Positions 42,001-51,918 of a stretch of DNA of 64,000 nucleotides are shown one piece after another (the stretch's first letter is position 1; each line of letters opens with the position of its first letter). A program made the translations under genes and the position numbers. The DNA lies in the NCBI GenBank assembly GCA_002440745.1, contig DJVB01000044.1:75375-139374 (forward strand), given 5' to 3'. The notes beneath the pieces are model-generated. The model was given only the letters and a program-made list of their open reading frames with translations, was not told where the DNA came from and did no database searches. This stretch comes from Bacteroidales bacterium UBA6267. Its GTDB lineage: Bacteria; Bacteroidota; Bacteroidia; Bacteroidales; UBA1556.

Positions 42001-43668
42001 TTAAAACCCCTGAACTATCTGAATCTGAATTCTTTGCTCCGAATATTTGGTATTTGTTGTGTTCACATTATTTAGAAGTCCAATGACGCTCAATTGGGTT
42101 TTTTTGTGGATTTGGTAGCCAAGTCGCAAATTTACAGAAAAGAAGTTGGAGTTTCCAAACGTTTCATCTTGAAGACTATACGAAGTGTTTAATCCCAGAT
42201 TAAGCTTCTTTTTAAAGAATTTCTGACTTGCTCCCACATTAAAGCCAAATCGACTGATATTTATAGCTTGTTGGTGAAATCTGAAATAGTTAATCCCTGA
42301 ATTTATTGTCAATCCGGTTTTTTTTGCCACTGCCGAATAAATCAGATTGGCTAATATCATATCGTTGTTTTGCATATCGGCTGTAACTTCATTCTGGTCG
42401 GCTAGTAGTTGATAGTTGATTGTGAGAATCAGATTGCTTACCCAATTTTCTTTAATCAAAGTTAGTCGTGGGGTGAAGATTATATTGTGCGTCAATTGAT
42501 TGATGACTATCGAATCGTTATAAAGAGAGTCGATAACGATTTGTTGCTGAAAGGTATAGTTAGAATATCCGGCATAAAAACCATAACTTGGTTTTGGATT
42601 ATAGGTTATTCCAAAGCTCGATATTTGCCTTTCATTTGTTCCTAAACGTTTCATATCCAAGTTGTTGCGCTGTGTTCCATAGCTGCCCGAAATCATTAGT
42701 TGACCTTTCATTAGATTAAGGCTTGGATTCACAGTGATGGCTTCAAGGTCGCTGAGCAAATATTCGGAGCCAAGGGTTTTGAAATCCGGCATTACTCTGC
42801 GATATTGAACTCCTAATCCCCAGCTTTTTTGTTGATAACCAATCTTTCCTTGAATGGCATAAGTAGCTGAAGTACTGATATTTGGGTTGTAAATCTTTTT
42901 TACCCAGTCGTATTTTCCATCAGCCGAAAGCTGGATGGGGTCAAATCGAATATCGGATGAGAAAATGGAAGCCGCTGCGTCAATGTCTAAAACCATTTTT
43001 TTCTTTAGCATCGTGGTTTTGTTTTTTATACCTAAAACCAAATTCTCGTGTGCGTTAAGCGTCCGCATCACTGAATCGGGCAGCGAAACCGAATTTGTAT
43101 CGTCCTTAGCCTTGAACACAATAAAGTCGAAATGGTTTTCTTCGGTGCCTTTGCCAATTTTAAAAGCCAAGCCTTTGCGCTTAAATTGCGGACTTAAAAC
43201 ATCCAATGCGGCAAGGTTTTCAGGTTGCTTAAGGTTGCCCATCATAAAACTGAAGCGAAATTTCCCCGGTTTCAGCTCCAAGCCTCCGCCAAGAAAAGTC
43301 GTATTATTGAGCGTAAACTCCGACATCGCCATGCTTCGCCAACCGATATGAGCCGTAGCCCATTTGTATTTCGGACTCAGCCCATAGCGATTAAAAGGAT
43401 GCTGAAATGCAGTGCCTTGTTCGTTCAGCGAAGCATAAAAGGGGATGGATAGCCCATATAAACTGATATTCAGTTGAGCTCCAAGACTATAGCCAAAGGG
43501 TTGCTGCCTGATGCCCGGTCCATTCGAACCGTAGAAAAAACTTCCTGCTTGTATGCTGCCCGACATTCTGAAGTTTTTCTTTTCAGTGCCCACTGCGGTT
43601 GTTTGCCCTAAAATCGTACTAATAATTCCACTCAGTATTATTATCAAGATAATTTTTCTAATATTCAT
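42001..43668 (-). CDS. Predicted outer-membrane beta-barrel protein, 555 residues
   Basis: Not assigned to a family. It has a signal peptide (about 1-21, 'ISTILGQ'), and the rest alternates short amphipathic strands rich in Gly, Tyr and Ser ('YGFYAGYSNYTFQQQ', 'LNLGLNTSYSLQD', 'FFSVNLRLGYQIHKK'), the pattern of an outer-membrane barrel. It is the last gene of a four-gene minus-strand operon, separated from the FnIII gene by a gap holding a strong hairpin. It may anchor or export the large partner proteins (inference). Confidence 0.65.
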   Translation of the reverse strand: MNIRKIILIIILSGIISTILGQTTAVGTEKKNFRMSGSIQAGSFFYGSNGPGIRQQPFGYSLGAQLNISLYGLSIPFYASLNEQGTAFQHPFNRYGLSPKYKWATAHIGWRSMAMSEFTLNNTTFLGGGLELKPGKFRFSFMMGNLKQPENLAALDVLSPQFKRKGLAFKIGKGTEENHFDFIVFKAKDDTNSVSLPDSVMRTLNAHENLVLGIKNKTTMLKKKMVLDIDAAASIFSSDIRFDPIQLSADGKYDWVKKIYNPNISTSATYAIQGKIGYQQKSWGLGVQYRRVMPDFKTLGSEYLLSDLEAITVNPSLNLMKGQLMISGSYGTQRNNLDMKRLGTNERQISSFGITYNPKPSYGFYAGYSNYTFQQQIVIDSLYNDSIVINQLTHNIIFTPRLTLIKENWVSNLILTINYQLLADQNEVTADMQNNDMILANLIYSAVAKKTGLTINSGINYFRFHQQAINISRFGFNVGASQKFFKKKLNLGLNTSYSLQDETFGNSNFFSVNLRLGYQIHKKTQLSVIGLLNNVNTTNTKYSEQRIQIQIVQGF

Positions 43669-43707
43669 GTTTTCAGTGTTTTATATTGCAATAACAACTA
43701 CGATAAA

Positions 43708-43733
43708 GGCAGGCCGGTTTACTCCGGCCCGCC
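43708..43733 (-). terminator. GC-rich hairpin inside the surface-protein operon
   Basis: GGC-A-GGCCGG pairs with CCGGCC-C-GCC around six bases, with one mismatch. On the minus strand it is followed by TTTATC only. It may attenuate or protect the message between the FnIII and barrel genes rather than fully terminate. Confidence 0.55.
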
Positions 43734-43745
43734 ATAGAAAAATGA

Positions 43746-45785
43746 TCAAAAGCTAATCTTTTTACTCACCTCGCTCGGGAATAATTTCCCTTTGTCATTT
43801 TGTGCAAATACTTGATAATGATAATTTTTGCCTTTCTCAGCGCTATTGTCAACATATTTTCCGGTGGTTACTACTGCGATTTTCTCCACCTTTTTTCCTT
43901 CTGTTCGATAAACAATATAGTTTTTCGCATTGCTGCCTGTTTCCCAATTCAGCGCTATGCCTGTTTTTTGCTTTTTTACTTCAAAGTTTTTAAAGGTAAT
44001 TTTAGCCTCAACAAGTTTTAAATCAATGAAATAGGATGCGCTTTTCGAGCCTTCATTTCCTGAACTGTCGCGAGCTGCGAGGGCGTATTCATAACTACCT
44101 TCTGTTAAGGTTTCATTGAAGCTCAACGTATTCCAACTTAAACTATTAGTTAGAGTCCATTCGCTTTGCCCCGCTTGACGCCGATAAACCAATACCTCCT
44201 TTACATCTTTCGAGCCTGATGGGGAAATATGCATCATAACCTTCTCTCCTTCAGCGGTTAAACTTTCAAAAGCAGGCGCCAATGGACCAACCAAATCAGG
44301 CAATTTAACTTCTATTCTTGCTGCTTTCGGGGAATTGTTAAAGGCTGCGTCAACCGCAATCACGGTATAGTATTTCTTCTCCAAAAGACTGTTGAGATTA
44401 AGGGTATCTACGAAAAAAGTGTCGGCGATAAATCTCTGATTCACTTGAATCCATTTTCCACCGTCTCTGTTAGTTGTGAAAATTCTAAAACCATTCAAAT
44501 TGTGATCAGGATGCTTATTCCAGCTTAATATTAGTTTGCCTGTGGTGTCGATTTTGGCAAAAAGGTTTTCGGGAGCAGTCGGAGGATAAATGTCGGGCAA
44601 ATAGCCATGTGCCATGCGGCTGATTTCTTCATTTCCGGCTGTATCAATGGTAGCAAGTTTAATGTAATAATGTAAGTCAGGCACAGCATTTTGAATGGTA
44701 AACGACCGTTGATTTTTCGCTAATAAATCTTCACCCACTTTTCTATAATCATTTTTCACATCATTCGACTGGTAAACATAAAAGCCTTTTAAGTCAGTTT
44801 CATCGGTCAAATTCCAGGTAAAAGTGATGGATTTCGCATTTTCGTCAATCGAAGTTTCAAAATGCTGGGGTGCGGGTACAGGAGTTTTGTCCACTCCCAT
44901 CGCTTTCACAATTTGCTCGCTGATATGCTCTTCGCCCCAAACATCAATTCCCACAAGGCGATAGAAATTTGGTTTGTAATTCTCAGCAACAGAGTCGGTT
45001 GTGAAGTTGATAAATAACTCGGAGCCATCAGTGCTATCTGTCTGAGATATGTTTGGACTAAAATAGAATGGCGCATTATTGATGGGTTTGAATTGAACTC
45101 CGTCTGCCGATTTTTCAAGGTTATAACTGATAATCGGATTCATTTCTTCAGTTTGAACCCATTTGAAATGGACGGCTTTTTCGTCATTCGTGGCTACAAG
45201 TTCCGAAAGCGGAAGGTAATCTTCAAAGGTGGTTATTTGAGCAACTCCAAATCTATTCGATTTTTTATCGTTCAAAATCACCACTTTATAAGAATAAATC
45301 CGATCTTTTACAGCGGTTTTATCTATGTATTCCAAACCTGAGGACAGCGAGACTTCACGAATTCGGGTGGTAATCAGAAAGTAAAAACCATATTCATTTT
45401 GTAGATTCTGAGCGAATCTGACTTTCTCAATTACGGATCCTGAAGCTTTATTCTTCGAAATATTATCAAAAATTGCCTTTTGGTTTAATACTTCCAAGGA
45501 ATCTCCATTTTCCATTTTGGCATAGTCCTCTTTGGTAAATGGCTTCAGAGGTTTTTCGTTGAGCAACTTATAATCCTTATCGACGCCCAATTCCATGCGA
45601 AAAATCTGATACCCGTTTTCTGCTCCGAGAAGCCAGGTTTGAGCCATCTGAGGAGCAATCTTCAACATCACACCCTCTTTAGTAAATTTGGTGAACACAG
45701 CAATGCTATCCAAGTTTTGACTGTTTGCAATAGCCGGTAAAATTGTGGCTATCAGTGCTATAATTATTAATTTAAACTGTTTCAT
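43746..45785 (-). CDS. Exported fibronectin type III repeat protein, 679 residues
   Basis: A signal peptide (about 1-22, 'AIANSQ') is followed by an N-terminal region of about 190 residues without clear homology and then about five FnIII-like units, recognisable by strands such as 'SITFTWNLTDETDLKGFYVYQS', 'LILSWNKHPDHNLNGFRIFTT' (quoted in part) and 'IALNWETGSNAKNYIVYRT'. The C-terminus ends 'PSEVSKKISF' and carries no T9SS sorting domain, so surface exposure would need another route or a partner. It lies 18 bases after the 1857-residue gene. Confidence 0.8.
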   Translation of the reverse strand: MKQFKLIIIALIATILPAIANSQNLDSIAVFTKFTKEGVMLKIAPQMAQTWLLGAENGYQIFRMELGVDKDYKLLNEKPLKPFTKEDYAKMENGDSLEVLNQKAIFDNISKNKASGSVIEKVRFAQNLQNEYGFYFLITTRIREVSLSSGLEYIDKTAVKDRIYSYKVVILNDKKSNRFGVAQITTFEDYLPLSELVATNDEKAVHFKWVQTEEMNPIISYNLEKSADGVQFKPINNAPFYFSPNISQTDSTDGSELFINFTTDSVAENYKPNFYRLVGIDVWGEEHISEQIVKAMGVDKTPVPAPQHFETSIDENAKSITFTWNLTDETDLKGFYVYQSNDVKNDYRKVGEDLLAKNQRSFTIQNAVPDLHYYIKLATIDTAGNEEISRMAHGYLPDIYPPTAPENLFAKIDTTGKLILSWNKHPDHNLNGFRIFTTNRDGGKWIQVNQRFIADTFFVDTLNLNSLLEKKYYTVIAVDAAFNNSPKAARIEVKLPDLVGPLAPAFESLTAEGEKVMMHISPSGSKDVKEVLVYRRQAGQSEWTLTNSLSWNTLSFNETLTEGSYEYALAARDSSGNEGSKSASYFIDLKLVEAKITFKNFEVKKQKTGIALNWETGSNAKNYIVYRTEGKKVEKIAVVTTGKYVDNSAEKGKNYHYQVFAQNDKGKLFPSEVSKKISF

Positions 45786-45803
45786 GATTTAAGTTTTTTA
45801 GGG

Positions 45804-48800
45804 TTATTGTTTCGATCTGTGAGCGGTTGTAATATCAAAAATATCGAACTCTATTGGCTTTGTCCCATTGATGTTTAGCTTAGCTTTTCCGGTGCTTGGA
45901 CTTTGCCTATAGTTAGTTACATTAAGGCCGTTTTGTTGGCGATGGAGTTGCACAAGAATATGCACAGTAGATGTGTAATTATTTAATTTCCAGTCGTATT
46001 CCAAAACGGCAATCCTTTGGCCATATTGGTTTTGCGGAGCTGTATATTCTGCTGCTCGAATTTCGCTTGATGTCAAATCACCAAGGTGTGGGTATCGCAA
46101 TTGATTGATTCTAAACTCATCTGTTAGATTAGCTATCTGAATATTATTCTGCATAGCATAAGTCATTAAAGCAATCCGATTTAAACTCCAAATATGGTTT
46201 GTTTGAGTAGAGCTGTTTAGGATGGTGTTATAGTTTAAATCAATGTTTTCGCCTCTTCCAAAGGGCTCTTTGCCGCTAAATAATATCGTATAATATTTTC
46301 CATTGGTGCTTGAAGAAAGCAAGGTGCGGTGAGAAAGATATTGTAAATCATTTACTTTGTCAGCAAAAGTATTATAATGGCTGGTTCTGAAATAGTAGGT
46401 ATATATCTCTCTTTCAGCGTCTTGTTGATCGATTGTTTCATAAACGACATTAAAAGTTACTTTGTAAATTCTACCTTTACGTGGTTTTAAACGCGAAGTA
46501 CGATTTTCAGGAAGGGCATATTCCAAACGATTTTGGCCAATGACTTTTGATGCTCCACTATAATAATTTTCGCCGGTATAGACATCAGTCCAAATCACTT
46601 CTATCATGTGAAAATTATTATAACTATCAAATACATGTTCGTTATCATAGTCGAGGTAGCACTTGCTATTTCCAAGATAATCGCCCATATAGAAATAGCG
46701 TTGATTCAATGCAGGAGCTGCACCCGAAACGGATGTAATAACCATAGGTTCAGCGGCTTTCGTAACAAAACGTAATGATCTAACTTCATAAGCCTCAACA
46801 CCATTAGCATCTTTAAGCGGCTGGTAGGGGTCATTATCAAAAGCATGCATAAGTGTAGCTTTAAATTTTAATTGATATTGATTTCCGGGCTCAAGAAGAG
46901 GATAAAGTTCACCATTTGTTAAGTATATTCTTAGGTTTTTTGTTTGTCCTGGAGCAATGATACGAATTGGAGCATTCTGATTACTTGAAACGGTGGTATA
47001 GGTTGGATAAACTCTTGCCACATCTTGCCATTGTCCATTTACCTTTTTTTCTAAAACAACCGAATACTGCATCTTTGTTTTAAGTGTTGAGCCATCTCCC
47101 ATTTGGTAAATTTCTTCATGCACAAGAGGAATTTCTAAAGCTACGTTTGCGCGGAAGTATTTGTCGTACGCATAGACGCTATCCACAGTTTGATTGAACT
47201 GCATTGAACTAATCAATCTTTGGAGAGCAAGGTCTTCGGTGAATGATTCATCGACTTCAAAATCACAATCTTTACCCACGGTAAATGAGGTACGAGCGGT
47301 ATAGCTTCCATAAACCGGCAATCTTAAACTAAGCGCTACAGCAGCTTTGAAATAGCTTGGATTTGGAAGTTTGGCGGTAAGCCCGGCTGCCATTTTTACC
47401 TCTGCCAGAGTAAACCTTTTTCCCATAATACTACCATCCATTCCTGCATGTCCGAAAAGATAACCCTGCCCGTTTATTCGCCAACCATCCATTCCATAGT
47501 CTGCGTTTCCATTGCAAGTTACACCGTAGGTTTTGGTTATTGCGGCATCGAAACCTAAACCTGCGCCTGCAGTGAATGAAATTCCATTTCCCCAAACTTC
47601 AAATGCAGTGATACGCGGCATATCAAAGCGAATATGATTTCCGGTCATAACACCTGCTGATGATCCTGCTGCCATGTCAAAGCTTGGTAAATTTAACTCT
47701 TCCACTTCCTTGGGAAGAGATGGGGCTGATGGCAAAACCGAACCCATGGCAAAATAGACATTGTCATCAACGCTGAAAGATTTTGTCTTTCCAAAAAGTT
47801 TGTATCTCAAGCCCATCTGTAGGCCGAGCATTGTTTTATATTGCTGAGCTCCGGTGCCTTGGCTAGGATGGCCTAACCAAACATACCAATCGTTTGCCGA
47901 AAAATGCAATTGTACCGGTCGGTCGGCTTCTGTTCTGCCCATTCGTTCTCCCCAAATAAACTGAACTCCGGTAGGTGGAATATTGATATTATATCCAAAA
48001 CTTGCATCAAATGCCATATTAGATCCTCTTCCGGTCAGGCGCATGGTGCCCTCCACTTCTACCATAGCGTTGGGCGAAAAGGTTCCGTTGCTGTTAATAT
48101 CACGAAACAATGCCATATTACTGCTAAACTCCACGCTGTTGAAATTGCTGCCTCTAAATGATATTTCTATCTGGGCGGTTCCATTCATCGACGACTCATC
48201 CTCAACGGTACTTAAAAGTGCCGCAGCTTTAAAACCCCACCCGTTCTTTACCGCACGGTAGGAAGGTGTGTATCTGGTTCGGCCAAACATGTTGGTATTT
48301 GGAGTGACCGTAGGCAACATATTATAGTAGGCCCCTCCCGCAAAACCTCGAATACCTATTTCACTTATCAAGCGTTGCGATTTGTTCAATAGTACTCGAC
48401 CATCTGCATACCAGAAGTTAAAATCGTCTTTGGAACCAAATAATACATTGGATCCTATCTCTAATTCATCTAAAAAGGTAGCATCTATTTTTCCCTTAAA
48501 ACCTTGACCTAATGTGGGATCCTTGCTAAACCAATCCATTTTTCCATCAATCGAAACAACAGATACACTACCTGAAATATCAATTGACCCAACATCAAGG
48601 CCTTCAGCTTCCCATTTTTTGGTCGTATTATTTCGCTTTGCTTTAATTTTGATTTCACTGTTTGCATTGAATCCTGCTCCCTCTGCTCCAAAATTGATAT
48701 TCAGGTCAAATTTTAGAGCCTTTCTGCTTGCGTTAGATGGTGAATTTCCACCGGAATTATCTGCCGGAACATCCTCAAATACAATATTTTCGATATCGCA

Positions 48801-51377
48801 GTCGAAACCCGCAAAAACGGCATCATCATCCCCAACAAGGTCGAAATGACCATTGCGCAGATAGGGTGGACGTGTCAGAATTTCGAGCCCTTCGAAGCGG
48901 ATTCCACTAAGGCTCATTCCCGGAATTTGGTCAATATTTTCATTGAAAACAATATCCCCGGTCATTGTCAAAGATGCTCTAACCATGCTACCTTGAACTA
49001 ATACGCTGAGTCTTGTAGTAGTATCTAACTCAATTTTTGCACTCCAAAGATCTGCATCTAACTGATCAGTTGGCTTTGCTTTGAATAGGTAATTTGTGCG
49101 GTTGTTGCTGTAATTCATATTAGCTTCATAACCGACAGGAGTCTCCGAAAGATCGGTTTTTATATCTCCTTTCATGAATCCTTTTAACCATTCACTTTGC
49201 ACAAACTTGAGCTCCAATCGTTTAATGGTAAAATCCCATCCGTCTAAAGTCCCGGGATTGTCGTTTGTAAGCACGTCATTTCCGGTAACTTCCGTAGTAT
49301 ATCCGCCCTCGTCGTAGATGAAATGATGGGCATGAACCTGTGTGGGCGTACCGTTTTGCTTATTGAAAAAATTGGGGGTTTCTACTAAAAAATGAGGTGC
49401 ATACACGCCTTCCCATTGATTTCCGGTGATGCCGGGATAGGCCGTTGGAAACACAATATTATTAGGATTTTCGGTGGAAGAATGGTCGATATAAAGGGTG
49501 CTTAATCTGAAATTGAAATCGTTGAGTTGGGCAAGGCGAACATTTCTTGCTAAAACTGCATCATCCGTAATGGATTGTCCTTCAAAGGATAATCGAGCTA
49601 CCCAATTGTCGGGATTCACTGCCTCGACAACAAATTTTGCGGCCACTTTTTTATCTACAATCGGTTGAAACTGATCGTTTAATGGAATCAGTTCAGTCCC
49701 TGAAAAGTTAACCTGCCCGGCAATATGATATCTTTGAACTCCATCACAGTTGATGTCGGCATAAGTTCCGGTAAGGGAATTAGAGTTGCCCGGCTCAAAG
49801 ACTAAGTCGTAGGTCGTTGATGGGCTGTAAGTTACTTTGTTCAGCAGAACCATCTTAGTGTTATTGTCGCCACCCGCAGGACCTGCCGGAGTGATGCAAA
49901 CATGGTCGATGCCGAGAATCAGCTTTTTGTAGCTTGAATATAAATCGCCTTGCATCACATAGCCGCTAACCATATTCATAAATGCACCTTGGGCAGTAAG
50001 TCTCATATCAGTGATTACTAACGGGTTTGCTCCTGCTCCATAGCTTATTGGCAGTGGAACACCTTGATTTGCGGTAGATCCTGAGGAGTTCATGGCCGTG
50101 GCTATCGAAGTGCTTTGGTCAATGACGGTGTGATAAATCGCATTCATATCTTCATCGCCTGTGGGTTGGAAAGTACCGGTGGCGGTGAAACAGCTTATGG
50201 AAGTTAGGGCTTGTTTCTGATTAGCGATGATTGATCCCCCAAATAGCTGATAATTAGTGTTAATCTGAGCTTTTTCGAAACGCACACTGATGGGTAATTG
50301 CCAAAATAGAATTGGAATAATAACTCCACTGCCGGAATACCCGTGTGCTGATTTTTGGACGTTGATTACACGAACCCTAAAATAACCGGCTTGTACCACA
50401 TCGTCGGGATTCAGATTGGCAATCATTGTTGTGTTTCGCGGCATATTTGGAGGTTGACAACCTAAACCGCAGACAAATGGTAATCCGCCAATACCTTTAT
50501 TTTCGTTTTCAAAATAGCGAAAAGTTACTAAATCACTTTTGCCGTCATTATTGATATTTGCTCCGGCAGATGCACCTTTTGCGGTAATTTGCATGGTGTA
50601 GGTTTTTCCGGGAATCATGGTTGGATGCCCCGGCCCAAATACTAAAACATTGGCCATCATATCGGTTTCTTCATAGAAAACCAGATTTTGGCTGCGAATT
50701 GCATCATAAGGATTCACACCATCCGGCACTTCCGCAATACGCAAATCGTACAGAATCACTGACCCGGGCGCAATAACAGAAGTCCAGCGAATTATAAGAT
50801 TTTGTGGCGTCATGGCTTCAACGTCCACATTATTCAGTGGAAACTGAATCACAGGTGGTTCGGCTGCAATAATCTGCATTTTGTTGGAGCAACCTGTGGG
50901 CTCGGTACCGCTTAAAGGCTTCACTGTTACGTTGTCGAAAGCCTGAATACAAAGGGAATAGATGCCGTCAGGGATACGTTGCGACTGGATAATTTGTTTC
51001 TGGCTAATTCCGGTATAACGGATGTTTTCGATGGAAATGCCGCTGTAAATATTGGCGAACTCATTGCTCGAAAGCGTTTTCACTTCTCCGGGTCTAAGCG
51101 TTATCGGATTGGATGGAACCGTTGTTTCAGGAATGGTAACCGTTATTCCGTTATGTCCGTCCAATTTCACCCGAAAACGAAGCGTATAGCTATTGTTCAT
51201 GTCGGTGTTTTGAATCACCACGGTTGCTAAGGACGGCAACTCTGTAATCTCGGAAAATGTTACCGGATAGGGTGGAGCCAGAATCGTCTGAATTTGAATT
51301 GGGCTGTTTTGTGAAATAGCTGCAAACCAATGCGTTGAAAGGATAAGCAGCATCAAGATAGTTTTAAAATGTTTCAT
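45804..51377 (-). CDS. Giant exported TANFOR-like protein, 1857 residues
   Basis: A signal peptide (about 1-22) is followed by an N-terminal module of about 145 residues ('LAPPYPVTFSEI', 'TLRPGEVKTLSSNEF', 'RIPDGIYSLCIQAFD', 'GCSNKMQI') that I recognise as resembling the TANFOR domain of Bacteroidota surface proteins, then an FnIII-like unit (about 172-290). The remaining roughly 1550 residues are beta-rich with no family I can name. There is no C-terminal sorting domain. It follows the CTD-like mini-gene by 10 bases and is followed by the FnIII and barrel genes, so all four are probably one operon. Confidence 0.75.
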   Translation of the reverse strand: MKHFKTILMLLILSTHWFAAISQNSPIQIQTILAPPYPVTFSEITELPSLATVVIQNTDMNNSYTLRFRVKLDGHNGITVTIPETTVPSNPITLRPGEVKTLSSNEFANIYSGISIENIRYTGISQKQIIQSQRIPDGIYSLCIQAFDNVTVKPLSGTEPTGCSNKMQIIAAEPPVIQFPLNNVDVEAMTPQNLIIRWTSVIAPGSVILYDLRIAEVPDGVNPYDAIRSQNLVFYEETDMMANVLVFGPGHPTMIPGKTYTMQITAKGASAGANINNDGKSDLVTFRYFENENKGIGGLPFVCGLGCQPPNMPRNTTMIANLNPDDVVQAGYFRVRVINVQKSAHGYSGSGVIIPILFWQLPISVRFEKAQINTNYQLFGGSIIANQKQALTSISCFTATGTFQPTGDEDMNAIYHTVIDQSTSIATAMNSSGSTANQGVPLPISYGAGANPLVITDMRLTAQGAFMNMVSGYVMQGDLYSSYKKLILGIDHVCITPAGPAGGDNNTKMVLLNKVTYSPSTTYDLVFEPGNSNSLTGTYADINCDGVQRYHIAGQVNFSGTELIPLNDQFQPIVDKKVAAKFVVEAVNPDNWVARLSFEGQSITDDAVLARNVRLAQLNDFNFRLSTLYIDHSSTENPNNIVFPTAYPGITGNQWEGVYAPHFLVETPNFFNKQNGTPTQVHAHHFIYDEGGYTTEVTGNDVLTNDNPGTLDGWDFTIKRLELKFVQSEWLKGFMKGDIKTDLSETPVGYEANMNYSNNRTNYLFKAKPTDQLDADLWSAKIELDTTTRLSVLVQGSMVRASLTMTGDIVFNENIDQIPGMSLSGIRFEGLEILTRPPYLRNGHFDLVGDDDAVFAGFDCDIENIVFEDVPADNSGGNSPSNASRKALKFDLNINFGAEGAGFNANSEIKIKAKRNNTTKKWEAEGLDVGSIDISGSVSVVSIDGKMDWFSKDPTLGQGFKGKIDATFLDELEIGSNVLFGSKDDFNFWYADGRVLLNKSQRLISEIGIRGFAGGAYYNMLPTVTPNTNMFGRTRYTPSYRAVKNGWGFKAAALLSTVEDESSMNGTAQIEISFRGSNFNSVEFSSNMALFRDINSNGTFSPNAMVEVEGTMRLTGRGSNMAFDASFGYNINIPPTGVQFIWGERMGRTEADRPVQLHFSANDWYVWLGHPSQGTGAQQYKTMLGLQMGLRYKLFGKTKSFSVDDNVYFAMGSVLPSAPSLPKEVEELNLPSFDMAAGSSAGVMTGNHIRFDMPRITAFEVWGNGISFTAGAGLGFDAAITKTYGVTCNGNADYGMDGWRINGQGYLFGHAGMDGSIMGKRFTLAEVKMAAGLTAKLPNPSYFKAAVALSLRLPVYGSYTARTSFTVGKDCDFEVDESFTEDLALQRLISSMQFNQTVDSVYAYDKYFRANVALEIPLVHEEIYQMGDGSTLKTKMQYSVVLEKKVNGQWQDVARVYPTYTTVSSNQNAPIRIIAPGQTKNLRIYLTNGELYPLLEPGNQYQLKFKATLMHAFDNDPYQPLKDANGVEAYEVRSLRFVTKAAEPMVITSVSGAAPALNQRYFYMGDYLGNSKCYLDYDNEHVFDSYNNFHMIEVIWTDVYTGENYYSGASKVIGQNRLEYALPENRTSRLKPRKGRIYKVTFNVVYETIDQQDAEREIYTYYFRTSHYNTFADKVNDLQYLSHRTLLSSSTNGKYYTILFSGKEPFGRGENIDLNYNTILNSSTQTNHIWSLNRIALMTYAMQNNIQIANLTDEFRINQLRYPHLGDLTSSEIRAAEYTAPQNQYGQRIAVLEYDWKLNNYTSTVHILVQLHRQQNGLNVTNYRQSPSTGKAKLNINGTKPIEFDIFDITTAHRSKQ

Positions 51378-51387
51378 ACCTATTTAG

Positions 51388-51621
51388 TTATTTGATTAGA
51401 ATTTGTTTTGATTCTGTTTTGTTAAAGGTTTTTATCTTTAAGACATAACTTCCTGATTCTACAGCAAATGGAAGGTTTATAAAATCCAGATTTTTAATTT
51501 CAGTTTCATAAACCGGATTTTCCATTTCAGGAAGTTTGAAAATCTCCAATAAAGCGTTGCTGACCATTTCCTCAAAATGGATCATCAAATGTTGGTTGAT
51601 ATGATTCGCGATAAATTTCAT
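51388..51621 (-). CDS. Free-standing T9SS CTD-like mini-protein, 77 residues
   Basis: The whole protein resembles a T9SS type A sorting domain and nothing else. It shows an 'NQHLMIHFEE' strand, 'NALLEIFKL', and the closing 'GSYVLKIKTFNKTESKQILIK' (quoted in part below 21), the position where typical domains read 'GIYVVKI...KK(L/V)VVK'. There is no signal peptide, and a stop codon lies in frame at 51631-51633, so it is not simply the tail of an open longer frame. It is 10 bases upstream of the 1857-residue gene. It could be a remnant of a truncated cargo gene or a functional small protein. Confidence 0.55.
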   Translation of the reverse strand: MKFIANHINQHLMIHFEEMVSNALLEIFKLPEMENPVYETEIKNLDFINLPFAVESGSYVLKIKTFNKTESKQILIK

Positions 51622-51688
51622 AAAAATGATTTAGTTTAAAAATTCGCTGCAAAACAACATCTGAAAATCCTGTTCACCAAATATTATA

Positions 51689-51752
51689 GGGTGACATCAG
51701 GTGTACATGGCATGAAAAACAGGTAAACATTAGGTTGACATTTGGTGTTTTT
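51689..51752. promoter_or_regulatory. Helically phased direct-repeat operator array
   Basis: Nine-base units GGGTGACAT (51689), GGTGTACAT (51700), GGTAAACAT (51722) and GGTTGACAT (51733), plus a half unit GGTGTT (51744), all start at multiples of 11 bases; the slot at 51711 is not conserved. The array lies between the divergent surface operon and the TPR-HTH gene. Tandem 11-base repeats are the pattern of cooperatively bound regulator sites. Confidence 0.65.
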
Positions 51753-51851
51753 TTATTTTTTAAGACGTTAAATATCAATTATTTAGAAAAAATGAGTTAT
51801 ATAAAAATGAAAACGCCTATTTCTTCATTGTTGGTAACATGTATTAAAGCG

Positions 51852-51859
51852 TATATTTG
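51852..51859 (+). promoter_or_regulatory. -7 promoter element for the TPR-HTH gene
   Basis: TATATTTG, an exact TAnnTTTG match, 60 bases before the start at 51919. No equivalent is seen on the minus strand for the divergent operon. Confidence 0.5.
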
Positions 51860-51918
51860 TCCATCGTTGGAGCTAAACTCCGGCATCTACAACAGACATC
51901 AACCCAAAGGAGATTTTT

